From positions 17,608,183 through 17,672,182 of the forward strand of contig CM026426.1 of the NCBI GenBank assembly GCA_014871385.1: a DNA stretch of 64,000 nucleotides. The letters are read 5' to 3'. Position numbers and translations under genes: made by a program. Each line of letters begins with the position of its first letter. The stretch's first letter is position 1. This document shows positions 53,501-62,590 of this stretch, piece after piece. The notes beneath the pieces are model-generated. The model searched no databases, was not told the DNA's origin, and worked only from the letters and a program-made list of their open reading frames with translations. The stretch comes from Ceratodon purpureus. Lineage: Eukaryota; Streptophyta; Bryopsida; Pseudoditrichales; Ditrichaceae.

Positions 53501-54255
53501 GGCATGTACTGAGGAGAGTGGACCTCGAGAGGTCCACTACCTAAACCTACAGAGTTCATTTCCCCAAGAGTATGAATTATTTTCAAAATTATCTCATCCT
53601 CCTCCACATCCTTCCCCTCCTCGTGGGGGACTGTCCGCTCCGAATGCGCCTTGGTGGAGCATGCAGCCCTCAGGTCCGCAGCAACATTCAAGCTCTCCAT
53701 GCCTCCATGCTCCCCCTCGAGGGCCGCGGCCATGGCTCCGAAATCCTCCCACTGCACAAATTGTGTTCCCTCCCCCACATCCTCCCCCTCCTCATGGGGG
53801 AGTGTCGGCTCCAAATGCGCCTTGGCGGGGCATGCAGCCCCCGAGTCCGCAGCCACATTCAAGCTCTCCATGCCTCCATGCTCCCCCTCGAGGGCCGCGG
53901 CCATGGCTCCGAAATCCTCCCACTGCAGAAATTGTATTCCCTCCTCGTGGGGGAGTGTCGGCTCTGAATGCGCCTTGGCTGGGCATGCAGCCCCCTGGTC
54001 CGCAGCCACATTCAAGCTCTCCATGCCTCCATGCTCCACCTCGAGGGCCGCGGCCATGGCTCTGAAGTCCTCCCACTGCAGAAATTGTATTCCCTCCCCC
54101 ACATCCTCCCCCTCCTCGTGGGGGAGTGTCGGCTCCGATTGCGCCTTGGCGGCGGCTCCTTCCCCCGGGACCGCAGCCTCACTTGGGCTCTCCATACCTC
54201 CAAACCACATCTCCAAGGCCCGCCGGTCGTAAAGTTTATAATATATCCCCTCCAT
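50504..54255 (-). pseudogene. Spliced gene with repeat-rich N-terminus and a ParB-like segment, inside the MULE
   Basis: Exons on the minus strand: 54255-53335 region (MEGIYYKLYDRRALEMW, then four 48-aa repeats containing QWEDF-AMAAALE-EHGGMES, then YMPTSPIYKPISLGYMPTSP); about 53080-52515 (YVWEGNHRLAAWYRHI, like the GNHR..A motif of ParB/sulfiredoxin folds); 52420-52225; 52134-51937 (MVDYIKKKDFTKYLAM); 51850-51635; 51539-51298; and from 51216 onward (FKRELLSKGAIDPEKF, FVIDCEAELKSE), ending near 50504. From 53080 to 51200 every junction has GT..AG borders and keeps phase, so the gene is structurally coherent. One in-frame TAA at about 51040-51038 (GCW*LDCIRG) breaks the last exon. The ParB-like call rests on one motif; function unknown. 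It may be captured from a host gene or be a MULE-borne gene. Confidence 0.6.
53590..54200. repeat. Minisatellite of four coding units (about 144-156 bp)
   Basis: Units contain CTCGAGGGCCGCGGCCATGG, CCTCCATGCTCC and GAGTGTCGGCTC, separated by versions with or without a CCCACATCCTCC insert. On the minus strand they encode the repeated EHGGMESLNVAAD and AMAAALE segments of the gene above, with the frame conserved. Confidence 0.9.
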
Positions 54256-54336
54256 CCAAACTACTAACCACCAATTGAGTGGGAGTCGGCTTTGAAATCC
54301 CGTCCTGTAAGGGCTATACTAGTAGTCGATTTAGGT

Positions 54337-54850
54337 TCACAAATCTGTTCCTATCTGCATGATCAGAGGACCTGTCTTTTGGCCGTGGACAACAAAAAGA
54401 AGAATTTGTGGACGTCCTCAAGCTGCCGGTTGATCTTGAGAGCTCTCAGCTCCAACAAGCTTTTGGATTTTCTTCAGAACTCTCAGCTCCAGTCACTTTT
54501 CTTGTCTCAGGGCAGGGTTTCTTGGCTGTAGTTTTAGTGAGATTCAGTGCCGGCTCAGTGCTCGTTTTCTCTTACTGCTTAGGTTTGAGATTCAAGATTT
54601 CCGGGTATACCTGGTTTTCTTTGCTTCTTTGAGTAGGGTCTCAGTGACTTTGCCATCTCTTGCTGCTGATTGTTTGAGATTGTCAAATTAGATTACTGCT
54701 CAGGTAGTGATTTATTAATGCACAGGTAAATAGTCTCGGACGGTCTTTGACCTCCTTGTTGCTCTCCCTCGGGAGGGCGTTACGGCCTTCGGGCCTTCCC
54801 GGTTCTGTCCGGTTGTTACTTCATTCTCTTTAAGCCGAACTGGCCTTTTA
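54337..54850. mobile_element. Possible retroposon with 16-bp flanking direct repeat
   Basis: AGTAGTCGATTTAGGT occurs exactly at 54321-54336 and 54851-54866, flanking 514 bp. A direct repeat of this length is typical of target-primed retroposition. The insert ends with CCTCGGGAGGGCGTTACGGC, then CCTTCGGGCC, a word found in 3' regions of plant LINEs, and then a T-rich tail. No reverse transcriptase sequence is visible, so if real it is heavily 5'-truncated or a SINE. Confidence 0.4.
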
Positions 54851-54866
54851 AGTAGTCGATTTAGGT

Positions 54867-55426
54867 GTCGGACTGTGAATTTTGAGGTCGGGAGTTCGAG
54901 TTTCCATAGTGACAGTTTCGGATTCCGATTGGTGTGCGATTCAGTGAATGCATTTTCTTTTATTTTGACTTCGGCCCTTTCATTCTGGCTTAGGCCTTTT
55001 TGCTTTTAAACTCGGTGGGTCTTTTTGGGATTCAGTGGATGCAGGTTAATTTACGTATTTCGTTGAAGGTTTCATTGCGTTCATTTGTTGGTAGGATTTG
55101 AGTCTTTGTTTTGATCATGAGCAAGAGAGATAGAAAGGGCAGTAGGGTTTTGGTTTTTTTGGTGATCGGGTCTTCGATGGAGAGATTTGTAGCTTTGAGG
55201 TGAAGTAGTGGAGTTTAAATGCATGGTTGTTTGCTTGTTGTGGTTGAAAGTGAAAATCGGGGTTCAGTGTTTGTAATTTTGTTGTTTCGCTTTGAGTTTT
55301 TGAAGGTTTGGTTACCAGCATTTGAATCTGATTGTATAGTGGATCGAGGTTTTAAAGGTTTATGAGGTTTCTGCGGTTTTTTGTGAGCAGAATCAGGTTC
55401 CGGTACCCGAAGGAGGATTGAAATCT
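54867..55426. other. T/G-rich leader before the tomosyn-like fragment
   Basis: No convincing exon. Composition is intron- or UTR-like (TTTGGTTTTTTTGG words). May be part of the captured gene's 5' region. Confidence 0.35.
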
Positions 55427-58336
55427 GAGCAGCTGCACCCCAGGTTGTTGGACATCAAGGGGTCCCGGCAACTGCCTCAATTCTCGCTTTTGAGCCCACA
55501 CAGCGTGTACTTGCTGTGGCTTCTCTGTATGTCAATCTACACTTCTTTTTCTTGGAGTGTTTAGAGGTTTATGTTTGAAGGCTTATAAGGATTGTATTAT
55601 AATTAAAGGAGTTGAGATTTATGTTCAAGTCGCAACCACATGGACCCAATCATAAATTTGATAGCAGCATTGTTCTCCTCGCATTAGGCCGAAGCTTACT
55701 TATAAGCCAAATGCCTGATTATTGTCCAATTCACCCCATAGTGTTTCACACTCATAAACCCCGGCGAACAGCAGAGGCCTCCTTAACAAGAAAGAGTCGA
55801 TGGAACAATAGGATCATAAGAAACTTTCTGTGACTATAATGGATTCTGAAGAACATAACAGGCGGTGGTCAATGTTGGCGGTGCCGTAAATTTTCAATCA
55901 AATGGTAAAGCTGGGAGGCCATTCTGGGAATCCTGTATGTCGATCGAGTGGTTGCAAGCAGTTAGGAACATATATGTTTGTTGATTTAGACATGGATGTG
56001 TTGGCTTTGAAAATAGGGATGGGCGGATTAAACTCTTTGGTGCACCTGGCATTGAAGCGTTGCTCCAGTCACCGCTTCGGGCACCCTGCAAGTACCTTGA
56101 AGTGAGCTACCTTTTTATTTATTTTTATGTGCTTGCAATATTTGTGTTTATATTCAAAGCATTAAGGAGATCTATTCTAATTTTTGATGTCTATTGCTGC
56201 AGTTTATGAATCATGGAGGACAATTAGTCAATGTCACCACTCAAAATGATATTGAGATAAGTTCTATTTGGTCTCCTACTGTTGTTACTTTTGCAACATT
56301 GTGTAACCATTTAAGACGTTATCACTACATTCCTCACGTTGAAGAAATCTTGTTGGGGAACCCCGCTGATTCCACCCACGGTATGAATTTTAGATTGGAC
56401 GTTCAGATTTTGCTACAACTCATGTTGCAATATTTGAATTAGGTCTGGAATCTGGGAAAACTAGAAGTGGCATGTTCGATAAAATGGGATCATGACATCA
56501 CTGCTATTGCAGTTTTGCAAGGAACAAATTATATGTAAGTGTTCATTTTCTTTTATTTTCGCGACCTGTAAAATGTTGGAGAGCTATTCGTGCAGTACAA
56601 ATTGAAGCATCCATGTCCGTTTGCTTCTTTTCCATATTAGTTCCACTTTATTGTCGCGAGGGTGATACCTGGATTAGTAATTTGGTTGATATGTGCAGTG
56701 TGCTTGTAGTAACAGTCTCATCGTGCAGGTATCTTGGAGATGAAGTTGGAACTGTTTTTGTATTACAATACGATGAAAAATCAAATGAAATAGTCACGTT
56801 GCCTTATTGCATCCGTGCATATATTACCCTAGGTAAATCTTCTCCTGACTTCTAGCGTGGTAGACATGGTGGTCGTCCTGTTGTGATATATATGAAAGTT
56901 TAAACCATGCCTCTTACACCGCATGTACTGGCACACTGATGTTTAACAAGTTGTAATTTAATGCGTTTCAGGGGGGTTAGTAAGACCTGGAAGTAGCACT
57001 GCACCTTCAGTTGTTGGTATTCTTCCGCAAGTGAATGGTGCATCTAGCAGGTATTGCTATGATTGTTAAGATACAAATGTTCTGTTGAACTGTTTGAACT
57101 TGATGTAGGTTATGGAGATTCAGGGTGCCATATTTTTTGGTAAACTTTTAGGTCTACATTTAACGCTTGTGTTTGCATGTCCTGCACATATTGGTCATTG
57201 CATACGGAAACGAGTTTTTAGTATTATGGGGTCTTCACGAGACAACGGTCCTTGCCATTTGGGGTGGCATAGAAGCAGAGCGCAAGCGGCTAATAGAGCA
57301 CGCCCAAATTCCGACCGTCCACGCACATTCACAGAGAAGGTGGCTCATCGTGCAGCCAATCTAGGAGAGCAGTTTGGATCAAAGTACTCCCCAAAAGCTG
57401 AAGTTAAGGATGAAGAGGAAGAAGAAAAAGAAATCTGCACCGTGTGTTGGGCATGCCAGAGTGGAACTGTTGTAGCTGCTGGTTATGTGGACGAAGATGT
57501 TTGGTTGTGGGCTGTTCCCACCTTGAAAGAGGGAGGCTTAGGCGACCATTCTGAGGCAGATTTACCGTTTATTTCAGGGACGCCGTTGCGTAAAATAGAC
57601 TTAGTCCCAGGCAAGTCCATGAAAATGCCTATGATTTTAATAAAATGGTGTGCAAGCGGCAAAGGAGGCAAGGATAACAAGGATGCAAGTGGTCAGCTTT
57701 TTGTGTACGGGGGTTCTGATCTAAATGCAACTCAGGCTTTGACGGTGGATTCTAGCTCCACTTGTATCTTATTATCTTTTCCACAAAGTATATTGTGTCG
57801 ATTAGTATTTTTCCTATATGAAATGATGAATCAGTGATGGTACCTGGTCACTTGAGGTCAACCGTCGGTAACAAGTTTTACTTGCTCAATACCTGGTCAT
57901 TTGAGTATTGTCCCGTTTAAGAGGTTCTGGTACCAAAGAAACAAGGTATGAGATATGTAGGTCAAATATATGAATATCTACTAATTTTTGCAATACTTTC
58001 TCTTTTTTAGGTCTTGTCGTTAGATGAAGAAGCAAGTGAGAAGCAGCTTGAGCTACCACTTCATGGGCCATTTGGAGATGCAGTGACACTTTCAAGACCA
58101 GGGGGCACCTTGAGCACACATGTGGCTACAATTTTAGTACTGTCTTCACTTGGGTGGCTTCACATGTATGACGGTATTGGCATTATCTCCCACTTCTTTT
58201 CTCCCCCTGCCAAAGATTCCGTGAAGCAAGCATGTTTGCAACCACTTCCGTGGCAGGCACCTCTAAAAAATGTTGTATTTTCCCAACTATTTCTAGTGTC
58301 GCCTGATTCATCAGCAGCCAGAGTCCTACTTTAGGT
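55427..58336 (+). pseudogene. Captured fragment of a plant tomosyn / Lgl-family WD40 gene, with introns
   Basis: Tomosyn/Lgl proteins are twin WD40 propellers that bind SNAREs in exocytosis. Exons recognised: about 55430-55526 (GVPATASILAFEPTQRVLAV), 56017-56101 ([17 protein letters not shown]), 56203-56256 (NHGGQLVNVTTQNDIE), 56443-56534 (VWNLGKLEVAC, ITAIAVLQGTNYM), 56729-56832 (YLGDEVGTVFVLQYDEK), 56972-57050 (APSVVGILPQVNG), about 57189-57750 (YGNEFLVLWGLHETTVLAI, EKEICTVCWACQSGTVVAAG, GQLFVYGG) and 58011-58336 (LPLHGPFGDAV, ILVLSSLGWLHMYD). Damage: donor GTAAGT changed to ATAAGT at 56257, a lost acceptor near 57185 (GCAC for GCAG), and a frame change in 57280-57360. Retained introns show capture of genomic DNA. 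Only the first propeller part is present. Confidence 0.85.
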
Positions 58337-59099
58337 AATGATTGAACTCAAAATATGATTGTACTTTATCCTTGTTATGTACCAAGTACGCAGGTGCGCT
58401 ATAGGGTGGTGTGTCTTCATTGATTCTCTTTAAAAAATGTGGTATTGGATCAAGTATCTCTATATTTACGTTAGTGATGCTTGGCGCCCTTGAAAATCGA
58501 CTTTTCCTTCATTTAAAAGTTGTCATCCTCCTAAACTTAATGAAAAAGGAAGAGGGTTGTGCAGAAGTCATTTAGCATTTTTATTTTTTTTTAAATTAAA
58601 TTAAAAAAGAGAAAAGAAAAACAAAAAATAAATAAAAAAATATGAAGGTTGAAAATAATATGAAAGAGACTAAGAAAATGAAAGAGAAAATAATATGAAA
58701 GATAAAATTAAATGAAAGGAGTCTTTCCACTCCATTAACAAGATAGATAGAATAGAGGAAGTTAATAAAAAAAATACAAGATAATTATGAAATAAAATAA
58801 AATAAAAATTAAAGGCACGTAGACAAGAATGGATGAATTCTAGTAATGTTAAGAAAATGTTACAATATTAAAGGTTACTTGATCCCTCTTCAGAGCTTCA
58901 ATACCGAAACATTTTAAGCAGTAATTTGCATATAAATGTGAAGGGATAAGGGGAATTAGTGTATGCCTGAACTAGTTAGAGGGAGCTCAAGCATAGTAAT
59001 TGGTGCGCGTCAAAAAATTAATCACCAAGAAAAGAGAAAACGAACTACAAATTCAATGAGAATACTGTAATTAGTCCACGGTTATAGGGTCAATTAAGT
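58337..59099. other. AT-rich right internal part of the MULE
   Basis: No genes. A-rich low-complexity tracts with ATGAAAGAGA-type repeats at 58560-58760. Confidence 0.5.
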
Positions 59100-59268
59100 T
59101 ACTAAAATAAGATCATTTCTAAAAATATACTGAGAATATTCGAATCTTCTAATTTTATATTATATTTTTAGTAAAAAAATTGCTATTTTTAGGTTTTGTC
59201 CCCGATTCTGTGCTCTCCGCTCTCCAAATCTCCGCTCTGCGCTCTCCGCTCACGTACAAGCTACGTCC
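59080..59268. repeat. MULE right terminal inverted repeat
   Basis: Inverted partner of 49100-49280. It carries TCTGTGCTCTCCGCTCTCC, GCTCTGCGCTCTCCGCTCAC and, further in, TCCACGGTTATAGGGTC. Confidence 0.8.
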
Positions 59269-59278
59269 GTATCTGTGC
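59269..59278. repeat. MULE target site duplication, right copy (GTATCTGTGC)
   Basis: Identical to 49090-49099. Host reading resumes directly after it (CAPLRRCWGDMLGLMGF when joined). Confidence 0.9.
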
Positions 59279-61615
59279 TCCACTTCGTCGTTGTTGGGGG
59301 GATATGCTGGGACTAATGGGCTTTGACGGATGGAATCAGGATGACGTACTACACTTGATAGGACAGTTTCTTAACCGTGTTGCACGCCGAGCAATATTGG
59401 ATCTGCACAGATCTAGAAGAAGTTCTGCTGAGCTTGCGGCTATGTGGTGAGTTCGTGGTCCAGACGATCCTACAACTGTGCGCCTTCATTGCAATGAGGT
59501 AAAAACATCCAGATAGGACATTTGGTCATCCTTTCCGTAGCATAACTAAATAATCCCTTCTCTGCATACGTATATGTAAATAGGACATGAAGTGATTGAT
59601 CTTGCACTATAGGTGATGTTGAAGATGTTACGTATACGCGAGGACGTGGACTTCGGATGGTCGATGCTAGGGCTTGACAATCAACAACCAATCCCAGAGG
59701 ATTTGAAGGAGCCCATAAATCGCGTGGTACAGTTGCTACTCGAGCTTTGTGAGAAGGAGCTTTACCGCACTTTCACACAGATGGGTATCGTGCGACAAGA
59801 TGAAACGCCTCCCTCACCACCCTTCCTTACTGCAAATGTCATGCCGTTTGAAGCAGTGGATCCAACTCACCAGACCGTGGGCGAACATGCTGGTCAAGCG
59901 CAGTCCACTTCTTTGGAAGTGATTTCATAAGTGGTCCCCAAAACGCTCTTAGACATGTCTGAGACGGTGCATCCAGAGGACGACCGGGCCGTGCGGAAGA
60001 GAGAACTTCTTTCCTTACACATAAGAAACCCAACGCCGCCAATCATGCGGACTGGGTCAGGCCAATTTAGGAAGACTCCAACACATATTGATTTTAGGTT
60101 AGGTCCGTGCCGTGTGCGGTCAATGCTCTCCCCTACTTGTTCATTGAAACTGGTTTCATCAAATGACGCCTGCGAGGAGCAGACATCTATGAATTTGGCA
60201 GAGGAGACCCCACCCGGGAGTACAGCAGTAGCATTGTTCATGTCGCCGATGGATTCAGCTACCGCAAATAGTAGGTAGTATATGTCACTGCTCTGCATGT
60301 GTACACTTCTAGATCCAAATAATACTCTAATGGCTATAGAATCCTAGAGCTATGCCCTGATTCTTTCAAACCCAGTCTTTATTCTGCACTACATGTTATT
60401 ACTTTGCACTACATATTGTTGCTACACTTAGATACAATGTTCGTTTTGTAATGCAGTGCCTACGGTCTGATGATGGACCGTATACGACTGGCGCATGACA
60501 ACACTACTAGAGGACACTTGGAGTTCCTTTTTGATTCGGGCATTACTATTTTACGCCTAATGCCGGACATGGAAGCCCTGGATTTCCATGAAGGATTGCT
60601 CACTACGCCTCTCATGGATTTCTTTTGTCTTTGGTTTCAGGCATACCTTCCTGTCGAGGTTTTGCTATGCAATTCTCTAATAGCAACTAGCCTATGTATG
60701 CTCATCAAAGAAGGTGACTCAACTAATGCACTACAAAGATTTTATAGTAAGAAATCTAGGGTTAAACGGCTGAAGGGTAGGACGATCATCGTTCCCATTG
60801 TCGATAGCACACACTAGAGCTTAGCTACACTATCGACCTCTGGATTCCTGAAGTTTGACTCAGGTGTGATAGATTCCACTACCTTCCACGGCGGTAATAA
60901 ACTATATGAATGTCTCGGCAAGTTATGGTCTATGGCAATAGGCGAGTTGGAAGGATCGCCCACATGGAATGCATGTTCCGACACAAAAGCATGGACCCAA
61001 GTTCGTTGCCCTAAATAGCGTGATGGTTGGTCATGTGGATACTACGTCATGTGCTTTGTTATCACATACATGGCGATCCTTGGAAAGGAAAATGAAATTG
61101 ACTGGATAGCAGAGGTCAGTGCATCTATCCCTTTTGAGATTTCTATTCAGGTGTAGCACTACTTCCTGTTGGTCTACTGCATGCTGCAATATCTCCATGA
61201 GAGAGAGAGGAATCCCATATGGCAAAACACAGACTATTACTTAGTTAACGTGGCATTATGTTGATGCAGATGTCCGATGTATTTGACTTTGAGGATGTGT
61301 TGGACATGAAATGGAAGCTTAGGAACACAGTGACCGAGGCCATGGTCAGAGGTGTTGTGGACAGACTATCGTGCTGGATTACAGCCGAGGTCAACTAAGA
61401 AGCACCAGTGGAGTTTAGCATAGTACGTCCCATAGGTAGAGACTTGAGTCATGCACGTCAGAAGTCCAACCGTGGAGCCGCCAGAAAAGGACATAGTACA
61501 GAAAGCATCCATGCAATAGAAACTATAATTGGTTTAGTATATTTTAAATACGTAGTTTCTTCTAGGAGTGCACGAGGATTCAAGTCTTCATCCTCATGTC
61601 CCAGGCATTTGTAAC
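59279..61615 (+). pseudogene. Ulp1-element copy 2, remainder with C48 protease domain
   Basis: Continues copy 2 after the MULE: GDMLGLMGFDGWNQDDVLHL and VARRAILDLHRS (to about 59455); after an intron VDFGWSMLGLDNQQP (59613-59930); linker; then 60470-60817 and onward, the C48 domain. The catalytic His survives in IVDSTH, followed directly by TAG 60815-60817 where copy 1 has TGG; Asp is in FLKFDSGV; CPK*RDGW has TAG 61016-61018 where copy 1 has CAG (the oxyanion Gln); Cys is in SCGYYVMCF. A further exon at 61270-61615 (MSDVFDFEDVLDMKWKL) has no counterpart I could identify in copy 1. This copy cannot make the full protease. Confidence 0.7.
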
Positions 61616-62083
61616 CGTTAGTGCCAAGAAGCAATACATGTGCTGGTTTCATAGCCAAATACACGGACATTCGCACTACATGTGCTACAATACCGTCAGA
61701 CTAATATTTGTACGACATGTATTACATAACTAAGATATTGAAATAAACAATTTATAAAAGCCAACAACTTGGAATCACATAGTTAGTGACTTGGATATTT
61801 GATACTTTAGTAAAATAAACAGCAAATTGTATTCTTTTTTGGATCGGCTATTTCTGTAGAATGTGCTGCAGTTCAGTTGTTGAATTGATTATGTTGTTCA
61901 TGTATATACTAAACAGCCAATTGGATTCCACAGAAGTCATAATTCAGTCTGATCTTGTTTTAAACGTTTGCTTGGGTTCTCATCGTCTGAGTCTACTGCT
62001 GAGTGTGTGGAAAGTGATTTCCTCGGTTGGCACGCCGGAGTACTAACTCCGGTAGAAAATAATGATAAAATTTAAAAAATTTG
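61616..62083. other. Spacer after Ulp1-element copy 2
   Basis: AT-rich, no gene. Near 62030 a short inverted repeat CCGGAGTACTAACTCCGG. Confidence 0.35.
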
Positions 62084-62590
62084 TGTTAGAAACACGGAAG
62101 TATTAAGTAGATATAGGTAACAACCGTTTAAGACGGTTGAAGGAATAAGAGAACCGGAAGGGCAACCGGTTTAGATCCGGTCGTACGGAGCCGGATAAGA
62201 GGGAGCACCGTCTATGCGACGGAACCCTGACCAAGCAGACTTAGGGCGACAGCCGGAGGGTGTGATTCACGAGGAAAAGATGGCTGCGACAATTAAAGCG
62301 CCGCCGGCCGCGACCGTCCAATGATGAAGGGCTACGACCGTCTGGCATGATGAGCTATGAACGGGTTGAGGTGAGTGAGGGTATAAAAGGAGGAAGGGCA
62401 ACCGTGCTCCTCCTTTCTTTTGTCGTTTTGTGGAGCGGCGGATCCTTGTGCTCCTCGGCGTAGTTCGCATTTAGGGTTAGGATGGTAGGAGAGAGACGGT
62501 GAGACGGAAGTGTTTCCGTTAGTCGAGGGATTGTGGTGAGGATCGTGCGTGCAGGTGTTAACGGAGTGACCGTGAGGACGTTTAAGCAGT
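62084..62590 (+). promoter_or_regulatory. Promoter/leader of an element-like gene; TATA at 62382
   Basis: Sequence starting TGTTAGAAACACGG contains several short inverted repeats (AACCG..CGGTT types) and ACCGTC words, then TATAAAA at 62382-62388 (GGGTATAAAAGGAGG). It could be the 5' LTR of a retrotransposon (begins TG, TATA box about 300 bp in), but no end in CA with a primer binding site was found, so an LTR is only one possibility. Confidence 0.4.

Larger units (their letters stand above)
49100..59268. mobile_element. Mutator-like Pack-MULE, 10.2 kb, no transposase
   Basis: The left end GGGGAAAGTTTGTATGTGAG and the right end read inward GGACGTAGCTTGTACGTGAG are inverted and share the following GCGGAGAGCG-AGAGCGGAGA-AGCACAGAA. 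Further inside, GACCCTATAACCGTGGA and AGTTACTAAAATAAG also recur inverted, so the inverted repeats are about 150-200 bp and imperfect. An exact 10-bp target duplication flanks it, within the 8-11 bp range of Mutator-like elements. No MURA/MULE transposase is seen. Internal DNA holds a spliced ParB-like gene (-), a retroposon-like insert and a tomosyn/Lgl gene fragment with introns (+). It is therefore classed as a gene-capturing, non-autonomous MULE. Confidence 0.88.

Noticed and set aside
53242..54267. Plus-strand ORFs of 94-193 codons opposite the repeat-rich gene
   Set aside because: Antisense shadows of the coding minisatellite; the minus strand has splice continuity with downstream exons.
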